64,000 nucleotides of DNA. It comes from an uncultured Sphingobacteriaceae bacterium. Its GTDB lineage: Bacteria; Bacteroidota; Bacteroidia; Sphingobacteriales; Sphingobacteriaceae. The notes under the pieces are model-generated. The model did no database searches. It was not told the origin of the DNA and saw only the letters and a list, made by a program, of their open reading frames with translations. The position numbers were made by a program, and so were the translations under genes. The first letter of the stretch is position 1; every line of letters starts with the position of its first letter. The DNA lies in the NCBI GenBank assembly GCA_946887045.1, contig CAMPKC010000009.1:39191-103190 (forward strand), read 5' to 3'. Below are positions 47,814 through 56,324 of this stretch, one piece after another.

Positions 47814-49682
47814 ATGGCTATGAATGTTACACGAATGCCTGTTCATTTTGAACCTGATCCAAAACGGGTTATTGTTCGTTTTTTTATGCCAGGAGGGATT
47901 AGCAGAGCAAAAAAGATCATTTCCCGTGTTATGGAGCTAGCAGAGAGTGATGCTTCCCAGGTTCTAAACCAAACGCTTCGTGATTTTTCTAACCGGCACC
48001 GTAATATAACCCGTATTTTCTCTAAGCATTTTGATCGGGTCTCACACTTAGTAGTAGAGCTGGGTTACGATCTCCAAAAAATAAAAAAGGAGCGCCAGCT
48101 TTTGGTAGGGGCATATTTCACGCATGAGTATTCAATTGAATCCGCTGCTTTTTTTAATCCTTCTTTGGTAGAGGATCCGGATCAATCGCATCTCCAGAGA
48201 AATCAAAAACGGATCATAGTAAGTTTTAGGGCGACAGGCGAGGGGCATGTATCATCTGTCGTTTTCCGTGGAGGAGTGCTTGGCGCAGATAATAATATTG
48301 ATTTTGATCCTGCCAGCAGGCTGGTAGATGAAGCTGAAACCATCAAGCTTCATGTATACGAAAAGTCTAATTTCTTGTCTAAGCTTCACGATATGCACCT
48401 GGAGGATTACGACGTCGTTGATAAAATTTTTAGCCCTCTGGGTGATACTTTTGTTTTTAACGATTTAAGGAATAGAATTGCAGAATATCAAAAGACCACT
48501 GAAATAAAAATAACAGATCAAAAAGTTTTACAATCAATTAAATGGATCGCCAACGCACAATATCAGATCACATTTTCATTTGATACAGCAATAGCTGAAC
48601 GGGTCATATTTCCCATAAGCGATACCGAGAGCAATGGGATTGAGGATGCCCGATTTGTACGTTTTACCGATGATGACGGAACTGCGAGATACTATGCTAC
48701 TTATACAGCCTACAATGGTTTTGTTATTTTGCCGCAGCTAATTGAAACGAGCGACTTTTATACCTTTAAGATAATGCCGATTTATGGAAAATATGCGCAG
48801 AATAAAGGGATGGCGCTTTTTCCTAAAAAAGTTAATGGTTTATATGCCATGCTTTCACGCAATGACGGGGAGAATAATTACATTATGTATTCGGACCATA
48901 TTAATAATTGGGATAACGAGCCCAAATTGCTTCAGGAACCCCGTTTTCCGTGGGAATTTATTCAATTGGGGAATTCAGGATCGCCGATTGAAACCGAGCA
49001 TGGTTGGTTGGTGATAACTCATGGTGTGGGCGCCATGCGCCGGTATTGCATGGGCGCTATTTTACTCGATCCTGATGACCCCAGTAAGGTGAAAGGGCAG
49101 CTGCCAATCCCTTTGCTTACACCGAACGAAGAAGAACGTGAAGGCTACGTTCCAAATGTTGTTTATTCCTGCGGCTCAATAATTCATAATAATACACTGA
49201 TTATACCTTATGCTATGTCTGATTATAGTTCGGGGTTTGCCAGTGTTTCTATGGATGAGATCTTTGAAACTATGCTCTTTAAAGGAAGTAACAAAGAATC
49301 GAACCGGATTGCTAAGAAAAGCCGTACTATTCTGGTGGCAGAAGATAATGAGATATCCCGCTTAATAACTTCCAAAATACTTACAGATGAAGGATATAAT
49401 GTCGTAACTGCGGCCGATGGAATGGATGCATTAATGGAAATAAGCAAAAGACATTTTGACTTGATTTTATCGGATATTTCAATGCCTAATGTAACAGGAT
49501 ACCAGTTATTGGAAGTTTTGAAATCTAAGAATATAAACATCCCCGTGGTTTTTCTTACAAGCCAGATAACCGAAGAAGATGAAGTGAAAGGTCTGGAACA
49601 GGGTGCGGTTGAATATCTGCGAAAACCAATTGCCAAGAACCTGTTGTTATTGAGAGTTAATAAGCTGTTTAATTTGAAATAA
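47814..49682 (+). CDS. GH130-like protein fused to response-regulator receiver
   Basis: The 622-residue protein joins two unrelated domains. Residues about 25-490 match the GH130 group of beta-mannoside phosphorylases/hydrolases (five-bladed propeller): NGIEDARF (E277-D278, the general-acid motif usually EDPR), YYATYTAYNG, KGMALFPKKVNG, GSPIETEHGWLVITHG and the C-terminal IPYAMSDYSSGFA. Residues about 504-622 are a receiver domain with acidic ED near 511-512, phospho-Asp D554 in LILSDISMP and Lys in RKPIA. No signal peptide is present, so it is cytosolic. The family would cleave or phosphorolyse mannose-containing glycosides; control by phosphorylation is inferred from the fusion. Two GT4 genes follow. 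Confidence 0.9.
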   Translation: MAMNVTRMPVHFEPDPKRVIVRFFMPGGISRAKKIISRVMELAESDASQVLNQTLRDFSNRHRNITRIFSKHFDRVSHLVVELGYDLQKIKKERQLLVGAYFTHEYSIESAAFFNPSLVEDPDQSHLQRNQKRIIVSFRATGEGHVSSVVFRGGVLGADNNIDFDPASRLVDEAETIKLHVYEKSNFLSKLHDMHLEDYDVVDKIFSPLGDTFVFNDLRNRIAEYQKTTEIKITDQKVLQSIKWIANAQYQITFSFDTAIAERVIFPISDTESNGIEDARFVRFTDDDGTARYYATYTAYNGFVILPQLIETSDFYTFKIMPIYGKYAQNKGMALFPKKVNGLYAMLSRNDGENNYIMYSDHINNWDNEPKLLQEPRFPWEFIQLGNSGSPIETEHGWLVITHGVGAMRRYCMGAILLDPDDPSKVKGQLPIPLLTPNEEEREGYVPNVVYSCGSIIHNNTLIIPYAMSDYSSGFASVSMDEIFETMLFKGSNKESNRIAKKSRTILVAEDNEISRLITSKILTDEGYNVVTAADGMDALMEISKRHFDLILSDISMPNVTGYQLLEVLKSKNINIPVVFLTSQITEEDEVKGLEQGAVEYLRKPIAKNLLLLRVNKLFNLK

Positions 49683-50137
49683 TCCAGTTGAAGATTTAAA
49701 CATCGATGTTTTTTAAGCTTTTTAAAGGCTTGCCGATAACCTTTGCATTTCTGCAATATCACCAGTACCTATCAGTTTGTTAAGTCAAAAAAGTGAAAAT
49801 TAAAAACGCCGGTGCCTAATAATTAGGGCAGTAGCTGAATTTATTTGACACCATCGGATTAAATTTCGCATGTCATCTGCGCCGTATGCTTTTCCTGCAA
49901 TACTAAAAGTTCAACAGTCATCCTAAAACTATCCTTTTCGGGTGAACAGAATTGTGGAAAAAAATCACATTGTGTAAAATGTGTACACATATCGCTGATT
50001 ATAAGCAAGATAGTGAAAACAGAAAATAGTATTGGACTATTATATTGGAAAGTTCTAACGTGAAAAAAATGAGCGCGTTATGAACCATAACTCCTTTGAC
50101 AGATATTTCAATATTAGAATTGTTATCTATTACAAAC
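49683..50137. other. 455-bp gap upstream of the GT4 genes
   Basis: No gene is supported. The stretch holds a perfect 12-bp palindrome ATGTGTACACAT at 49979-49990, next to CACATTGTG at 49962-49970. It should contain the promoter of the glycosyltransferase unit, but no clear TAnnTTTG was found. Confidence 0.5.
49979..49990. promoter_or_regulatory. palindrome ATGTGTACACAT
   Basis: A perfect 12-bp palindrome some 150 bp upstream of the GT4 start codon, in an otherwise empty region. It may be an operator, but by chance such sites are not rare. Confidence 0.3.
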
Positions 50138-52417
50138 ATGAAAATAGCATATATTTCGACCTATCCACCTCGGGAATGTGGTTTGGCCACTTTTAATCAA
50201 AATCTTATTAAAGCTATAAACTCTAATTTTTTAAATAAGACACCAGCCCAAACCAGTTTTGTTGTCGCCCTAAATAATTCTGAAAATTCGCATGAGTATG
50301 ATTATGCTGACGAAGTCAGCTTTGTAATCAGGCAAAACCATCAGAGTGATTATACAGAAGCGGCTAAGTTTATAAATGCGAGTAATGCAGACGCCTGTAT
50401 CCTTCAACATGAATTTGGAATTTATGGAGGCGAAAACGGAATCTATGTTCTTCCATTTCTGAACAAATTGGAAAAACCTCTTATCTCTATATTACATACT
50501 ATACTTAAGTCGCCCACATTCTTGCAAAAAGTTATCATCCGCGAAATTGCAAAACGTTCTGCAAAAGTTGTGGTGATGAGTAAACATGCTATTAGATTTC
50601 TTGTCGATATTTATCAGATACCAGAAGAAAAAATTCAGCTCATTGAACATGGAGTGCCGGATCTTGAAGCTCCGGCTATAAATCCTGTTAAAGAACTTCC
50701 TGAATTGAAGGGCAAGCGTTTGTTACTTACATTCGGATTGCTAAACAGAAATAAAGGATTAGAAATAGTGATACAGGCACTGCCTAAAATTGCAGAACAG
50801 CATCCGGATGTGATGTATGTTATTTTAGGGAACACGCATCCTGAAATATTGAAACACTCGGGAGAGGAATATCGTGAGTCGTTGAAGCAGCTTGCCGTTG
50901 AGTTAAATGTTGATAATCATGTTACGTTTCTTAATAAGTTTGTTGGAGAAGACGAGCTGATTAATTACCTGACGGCAGCTGATATTTATATTACTCCTTA
51001 TTTAAACAAAGCTCAAATCACAAGCGGTACGCTTTCGTATGCGGTTGGCGCCGGAGCGGCTATAGTATCTACTCCTTACTGGCATGCTCAGGAACTTTTA
51101 GATAATAATCGCGGGCGCTTATTCAATTTTAAAGATGAGCTTGGACTTGCAAGTATTGTAAATCAGCTTCTTGAAAGTCCTGAGAAGCTAAATACACTAA
51201 AAAAGAACGCGTACCAATATGGACTTGCGCTTCGCTGGCCCAAGATCGGACTTCAATATATTAATCTGGTTGAAAAGGCGGTAAGGAACCCCGACTATGG
51301 TGAAAAGATTCTTAGGCAAATTATTGATCCCGGGGTGATGCCTGAATTTGACCTGGCATATATTAAGCGGCTGACAGATGATACGGGTATTTTTCAACAC
51401 GCAAAATATGGTATTCCGAATCGAAAAGAAGGATATTGTATGGATGATAATGCCCGTGCCCTGATTATGGCATTAATGGCTTATCAGATGAACAAAAATA
51501 AAGAGGCCCTCGATTTACTTCCGGTTTACTTAAGTTTTATCCACGATATGCAGCTGGATGATGGGAATTTCCGTAATTTCTTAAGCTTTAGCAGGCAATA
51601 TCTCGATGAAGAGGGTTCTGATGATTCTTTTGGACGTACTATCTGGGCTCTGGGTTACCTCATAAATACTGCCCCTAATAATTCATACAGAGAGCTCGGG
51701 CATGAGTTATTCCTTAAGTCTGTACCTCATTTTCAAAAATTAACGCATCTTCGAGGAATATGCAATACAATTACAGGCGTAAGTTATTATTTAAGAACCT
51801 ATCCTTACGATGAAAAAATAGGGCAGGAGCTAAAATCACTTACCGATAAATTGATGGAAGCATATTATTCTACAAAGGGGGAAGATTGGCATTGGTTTGA
51901 AAATCATCTTACTTATGATAATGCCATATTCCCACTGGCTTTATTTCATTCGGCAGAGATAACAAGAAATGAAGATGTAAAGCAGGTGGCATTCGAAGCA
52001 TTAAACTTCATTGAAAAACTTACGGTTAACATTGATTACCTAAACCCTATAGGTAATAATGGATGGTATCTTAGAGATGGAAAAATGTCTCTGCACGATC
52101 AGCAGGCCATTGAAATAATGGCTATGGTATTGATGTATTTCCAGGCATATAGAGTAACCGGAGAAACACAGTATTTGAAGAAGGTGTTTTCCAGCTATTT
52201 ATGGTTTCTCGGAGAAAATTCGCTTCGTGTACCTTTATATGACACAGAAATCAAAGGCTGCTGCGATGGATTGCAGGAATTTGGTATAAATCGAAACCAG
52301 GGAGCGGAAAGTACATTAGCCTATCTTATTTCTCATTTAACTGTACTTCAGGCATTTAAACATGAATACCAGAATAACGAGGACATAGAAAAGCAGAAAA
52401 GCGTATTGTTTAAATGA
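50138..52417 (+). CDS. GT4 glycosyltransferase with C-terminal helical domain
   Basis: The 759-residue protein has an N-terminal GT-B glycosyltransferase of the GT4 type (about 1-385; TYPPRECGLATFNQNL, LLTFGLLNRNKGLE, ADIYITPYLNKAQITSGTLSYA). A linker leads to a C-terminal domain (about 400-745) with repeated helical hairpins such as YGIPNRKEGYCMDDNARALI, FRNFLSFSRQYLDEEGSDDSFGR and NNGWYLRDG. These look like an (alpha/alpha)6 toroid related to glycoside hydrolases or lyases. The start is the ATG at 50138; a TTG at 50096 would add 14 residues. It overlaps the next gene by four bases (ATGA). Confidence 0.85.
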   Translation: MKIAYISTYPPRECGLATFNQNLIKAINSNFLNKTPAQTSFVVALNNSENSHEYDYADEVSFVIRQNHQSDYTEAAKFINASNADACILQHEFGIYGGENGIYVLPFLNKLEKPLISILHTILKSPTFLQKVIIREIAKRSAKVVVMSKHAIRFLVDIYQIPEEKIQLIEHGVPDLEAPAINPVKELPELKGKRLLLTFGLLNRNKGLEIVIQALPKIAEQHPDVMYVILGNTHPEILKHSGEEYRESLKQLAVELNVDNHVTFLNKFVGEDELINYLTAADIYITPYLNKAQITSGTLSYAVGAGAAIVSTPYWHAQELLDNNRGRLFNFKDELGLASIVNQLLESPEKLNTLKKNAYQYGLALRWPKIGLQYINLVEKAVRNPDYGEKILRQIIDPGVMPEFDLAYIKRLTDDTGIFQHAKYGIPNRKEGYCMDDNARALIMALMAYQMNKNKEALDLLPVYLSFIHDMQLDDGNFRNFLSFSRQYLDEEGSDDSFGRTIWALGYLINTAPNNSYRELGHELFLKSVPHFQKLTHLRGICNTITGVSYYLRTYPYDEKIGQELKSLTDKLMEAYYSTKGEDWHWFENHLTYDNAIFPLALFHSAEITRNEDVKQVAFEALNFIEKLTVNIDYLNPIGNNGWYLRDGKMSLHDQQAIEIMAMVLMYFQAYRVTGETQYLKKVFSSYLWFLGENSLRVPLYDTEIKGCCDGLQEFGINRNQGAESTLAYLISHLTVLQAFKHEYQNNEDIEKQKSVLFK

Positions 52418-53415
52418 AAGTAGCTGTTTTAGCTCCTGTTGCATGGCGAACACCACCCCGACATTATGGGCCGTGGGAACAGGTGGCATCTAATCTTGCT
52501 GAAGGACTTATTTCGGCGGGATTAGATGTTACCTTATTTGCCACGCAGGACTCTCTTACCCGGGGGAAACTGGATGCTGTGATAGCGAAAGGTTATGCAG
52601 AAGATTTGAATGTGGATGCCAAAACTGTTGAATGTCTGCACATCAGCAACCTGATGGAAAAGGCGGGCAGTTTTGATTTAATTCACAATCATTTTGATTT
52701 TTTGCCGCTTACTTATTCAAGATTAATCAAAACGCCTGTTTTAACTACCATCCATGGTTTTTCATCTGAAAAAATAATTTCTGTTTATAAAAAATACAAC
52801 GGCTCAGCACATTATGTATCAATTAGCAATTCTGACCGGAGCCCTGACTTAGAATACCTGGCGACTGTGTACAATGGTCTGAAAATATCAGATTTTACTT
52901 TCAATTCCGAGCCCGAGGATTATTTGTTGTTTTTCGGAAGGATACATCCTGATAAAGGTACAGCAGAAGCTATTGAGATTGCCCGCCGCTCGAAAAAAAA
53001 GTTGCTGATTGCGGGAATTATCCAGGATCAGGCTTATTTTGAAGAGGCAGTAAAGCCGTTGCTGGCTGATGATATTCATTTCCTAGGCCACGCAGGTGCT
53101 GAAATGCGTAACAAGTTGTTAGGTAATGCGATTGCACTCCTTCATCCAATTCAGTTTAACGAACCTTTCGGGATGAGCGTAGCCGAAGCAATGCTCTGCG
53201 GTACACCTGTAATTGCTTTTAACAGAGGGTCTATGCCCGAGCTTATAATGCATGAGCAAACTGGCTTCCTGGTAAATAATATCGATGAAGCCGTTGACGC
53301 TGTGTTTTCCATATCAAAACTCAGCCGGCAATTCTGCACTGAATGGGCTGCCTCCCGTTTTTCCCAGCAAAAAATGGTTGCCGATTATATCGACTGTTAT
53401 AATACTGTTTGGTAA
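52414..53415 (+). CDS. GT4 glycosyltransferase
   Basis: The 333-residue GT-B enzyme has an N-terminal AP.A.R.PP.HYGPWEQVASNLAEGL-type acceptor domain and a C-terminal nucleotide-sugar domain with FFGRIHPDKGTAEAIEIARR and the EPFGMSVAEAMLCGTPVIAF motif (the EX7E Glu pair of GT4). It has no membrane segment. It overlaps the upstream GT4 gene by four bases, so both are translated together. Donor and acceptor are unknown; the GH130 neighbour points to a mannose-containing product. Confidence 0.9.
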   Translation: MKVAVLAPVAWRTPPRHYGPWEQVASNLAEGLISAGLDVTLFATQDSLTRGKLDAVIAKGYAEDLNVDAKTVECLHISNLMEKAGSFDLIHNHFDFLPLTYSRLIKTPVLTTIHGFSSEKIISVYKKYNGSAHYVSISNSDRSPDLEYLATVYNGLKISDFTFNSEPEDYLLFFGRIHPDKGTAEAIEIARRSKKKLLIAGIIQDQAYFEEAVKPLLADDIHFLGHAGAEMRNKLLGNAIALLHPIQFNEPFGMSVAEAMLCGTPVIAFNRGSMPELIMHEQTGFLVNNIDEAVDAVFSISKLSRQFCTEWAASRFSQQKMVADYIDCYNTVW

Positions 53416-53539
53416 TCGAAAGTCATGCCAATTCACAATATGTTCGGGATCAGTTCATACTTTCCACACAAGCTCCATAGGCGCCTTAAACGTTTTTGAG
53501 ATTCGCATCTCTCTGTTTTCAGTTTTTTCCATACAAATT

Positions 53540-54103
53540 TCAAACTCTTAGCGAACCACGGAATCCTCTTGCTGCATAATAGGATTCCGCACCGTTGTGA
53601 TATAAAAAAACATGGTTATAACGGCGATCGCAAAACAGGGCGCCGCCGAGCTCTCTAATGTTAGAAGGTGTTTTCACCCAGCTTGATGTTTTGGTATCGA
53701 ACTTTCCAAGTTTCTGTAACTCCCGATATTCTTCCTCCGATAAAAGTTCGATTCCCATGTCGGCTGCCATAGCAATCGCGCTATTTTCCGGTTTATGCTC
53801 TTTCCTGGATGCCAGAGCCTCATCATCATAACAAACGCTTCTGCGGCCCTTAGGACTTTCGGCCGAACAATCGTAAAAAATGTATTCGCCCGTGCTTGTA
53901 TCATAAGCAACAACATCCGGTTCACCGCCTGTGCTTTCCATCTCATCAAGCACCCACATTTTTTCAGGATTATTTTCCAGCCTTGATTGTACTTTGCCCC
54001 AGTCAATGCCTGTATGACGATCCATGTTTTTCCCGAATCGAACTTTCAATGTGTTTAGTAGTTCTTGATGTTGTGGTGGAGACAAAGTTTTTTTACTGTT
54101 CAT
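53540..54103 (-). CDS. DUF4256 family protein
   Basis: The 187-residue cytosolic protein matches DUF4256 (MWVLDEMESTGGEPDVV, FYDCSAESPKGRRSVCYD and GGALFCDRRYNHVFLYHNGAESYYAARGFRG). The C-terminal Asp/Arg/Tyr-rich part looks like an enzyme active site but no function is known to me. It stands alone. Confidence 0.85.
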   Translation of the reverse strand: MNSKKTLSPPQHQELLNTLKVRFGKNMDRHTGIDWGKVQSRLENNPEKMWVLDEMESTGGEPDVVAYDTSTGEYIFYDCSAESPKGRRSVCYDDEALASRKEHKPENSAIAMAADMGIELLSEEEYRELQKLGKFDTKTSSWVKTPSNIRELGGALFCDRRYNHVFLYHNGAESYYAARGFRGSLRV

Positions 54104-54348
54104 ACACTGTTAGTATCTAGTATAGGTAAAGTATTCACAATACTAAGATTAAAGAAATTTCCGAAAGACCAAACACTTTGCAGCAAGATCTAAGGATGAA
54201 ATACGTGTTTGATCGTTTAATACAAGATAGGAACGCGTGAAATAGATTGCGTAAATTCGGCAGTAAAGGTATTAGAGTCGATCTGTCTTATGAAAGATTT
54301 ACAGCAATGAACCGAGGCCCATTGCTGCAATACCAGCCCTGTCATGTT

Positions 54349-55062
54349 TTAACCAGCCTGGTCGATCTGCATTTTCTCGTTTATTTGTGTCAATACGGTC
54401 AACAGTTCTTTGGCCGCTTCCTCAGATGAGGCCGGATTTTGCCCGGTAATCAACGCGCCATCTTTCAATACATAAGAATCCCAGTCTAGCTTTTTAGAAT
54501 ATTTCGCTCCTCTCTTTTTCAATTCATCTTCTAAGAGGAAAGGAACGATTTTTGATAATTGTACCGCTTCTTCTTCGGTGTTGCTAAACCCGGTTACACT
54601 TTTTCCCTTTACAAGAGGGTCTCCATTCTCATCTTTTACATTAAGTAAAGCAGCTGGCGCATGGCACACCGCGGCAATCGGCTTGCCTGCAGACCAGAAA
54701 TCCTGTATCAGCTTAATAGAATGGGGGTCGTTGCTTAAATCCCACAATGGACCGTGTCCTCCGGGGAAAAATAACGCATCAAAATCATCGGCTTTCACTT
54801 CGCTCAGCTTTTTCGTGTTTGCCAGCTGCTTCTTTAATGGCTCATCAGCATCATAGCGAGTGGTCGCTGGTGTATGATTTTGCGGCTCGGTACTTTTGGG
54901 GTCGACAGGTGGCTGTCCACCCTTAGGGGAGGCCAGTGTGATTTCTGCTCCCGCATCTTTCAATACATAATAAGGGGCGGCAAATTCTTCCATCCAGAAA
55001 CCCGTTTTCTTTCCTGTATTTGCTAGTTCGCTATGCGATGTTAGCACGATTAATACCTTCAT
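54349..55062 (-). CDS. DJ-1/PfpI superfamily (Hsp31-like) protein
   Basis: The 237-residue protein has the class I glutamine-amidotransferase-like fold. Residues C133-H134 in AAVCHAPAAL and Glu in FWMEEFAAPY (25-26) form the set seen in Hsp31-type glyoxalase III and deglycase-like proteins. FFPGGHGPLWDLS precedes the nucleophile elbow. It may detoxify methylglyoxal, which mgsA (10057) makes, but distance and different context keep this an inference. It is divergent from the pirin gene. Confidence 0.88.
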   Translation of the reverse strand: MKVLIVLTSHSELANTGKKTGFWMEEFAAPYYVLKDAGAEITLASPKGGQPPVDPKSTEPQNHTPATTRYDADEPLKKQLANTKKLSEVKADDFDALFFPGGHGPLWDLSNDPHSIKLIQDFWSAGKPIAAVCHAPAALLNVKDENGDPLVKGKSVTGFSNTEEEAVQLSKIVPFLLEDELKKRGAKYSKKLDWDSYVLKDGALITGQNPASSEEAAKELLTVLTQINEKMQIDQAG

Positions 55063-55248
55063 AATTTAAAATTTTTCGTTTGCACTGATTGTGATATCTG
55101 AGGCTAGAACAAGTGCCGGTAAGTTTCGGTTCTGCGAAATTTAATATGTTTGGGTGTCAGGACATTTCAAAAAGATGCGACGAAGATTATTGTCTGCATT
55201 TTAGAATCTTTGAAAATACTCCTAACTTACACGTATAAATCTAACCTT

Positions 55249-56166
55249 ATGCTTGATATCGTTATAGAAGCCCGCAGAGCGTCAATTGCACCGGGAATGG
55301 ATGTTAAAAGAATTCTTCCGTATCGTCTTCACAGAATGGTTGGCCCCTTTATTTTCATGGATCATGCCGGTCCGGTTAATGTACAATTACCGATAGTCTC
55401 GTCTATGGATGTATTGCCCCATCCGCATATAGGCCTGTCTACCGTCAGCTATCTGTTTGGCGGACAAGTCACTCATCGCGATAGTCTTGGGGTTGAGCAG
55501 GTGATTCGGCCGGGAGAAGTAAACTGGATGACCGCCGGTAAAGGAATTGCCCATTCTGAGCGTTTTGAGGATCCTTCTGTTTTGGCGGGTGGTACTCTTG
55601 AGATGTTTCAGACATGGGTTGCGCTTCCCGAAAAAGACGAGGAGTCGGAACCTGCTTTCAGTAATTACAAGCCTGAGGAATTGCCCATTTTCACAGATCC
55701 GGGGGTGTGGATGAGATTAATTGCAGGGAATGCTTACGGTTTGAAAAATGCGGTAAAAACGCACTCGCCCTTATTTTATATTCATGTGGTATTGGATAAA
55801 GGAGCCCGTTTTGGTCTGCCTAAAGAGCATCCGGAGCGAGGTGCTTATATCGCCAGGGGTAGCGTTGAAGTGTCGGGCACAACATATCCCGCCGGTACCT
55901 TGCTTGTGTTTACGAAAGGTGTTGATCCTATGATCGTGGCGAAAGAGGCATCGGTTCTGATGCTTTTGGGAGGGGAACATTTGGGTGATCGGCATATCTG
56001 GTGGAATTTTGTATCGTCGAGAAAAGAACGCATTGAGCAAGCCAAAGCCGACTGGAAGGAGGGGAGAATTATCCTGCCGCCTGCAGATAATCTGGAGTTT
56101 ATCCCACTTCCCGAAGATAAATCGAAATCCGCTGCTGGAAATCCTCCTCCGGAAGCATTATCCTGA
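55249..56166 (+). CDS. pirin family protein
   Basis: The 305-residue bicupin has the pirin metal site: H58 and H60 in HPHIG, H102 and E104 in GKGIAHSE. The C-terminal cupin domain has EHPERGAYIARGSVEVSGTTYPAG. Some bacterial pirins have quercetinase activity; others regulate metabolism. The start is the ATG at 55249, where the family N terminus begins; an upstream in-frame ATG at 55150 would add 33 unrelated residues. It is divergent from the Hsp31-like gene. Confidence 0.92.
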   Translation: MLDIVIEARRASIAPGMDVKRILPYRLHRMVGPFIFMDHAGPVNVQLPIVSSMDVLPHPHIGLSTVSYLFGGQVTHRDSLGVEQVIRPGEVNWMTAGKGIAHSERFEDPSVLAGGTLEMFQTWVALPEKDEESEPAFSNYKPEELPIFTDPGVWMRLIAGNAYGLKNAVKTHSPLFYIHVVLDKGARFGLPKEHPERGAYIARGSVEVSGTTYPAGTLLVFTKGVDPMIVAKEASVLMLLGGEHLGDRHIWWNFVSSRKERIEQAKADWKEGRIILPPADNLEFIPLPEDKSKSAAGNPPPEALS

Positions 56167-56265
56167 GGGAAACACCTTTCGAAAGGCCCCGCCATCACAA
56201 AGATGTTTTGGAGCATGAAAATTACTATAAGTACCGTGCTCACTTAATTAATTTCCTGGAACACT

Positions 56266-56324
56266 AAAAAAAGCCGATGGCCTATTTAACCCGGTACGTC
56301 GCTTGAAGTACCTTTGTCATCGGC
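56266..56324 (-). terminator. terminator overlapping the cheB 3' end
   Basis: On the minus strand GCCGATG (56324-56318) pairs with CATCGGC (56279-56273), with an inner GGTAC/GTACC stem, followed by seven T. The upstream arm and stop codon (56288) of cheB are part of the structure. Confidence 0.6.

Noticed and set aside
50096..50137. N-terminal extension of the first GT4 from a TTG
   Set aside because: The family motif begins just after the ATG at 50138, and the added residues have no match.
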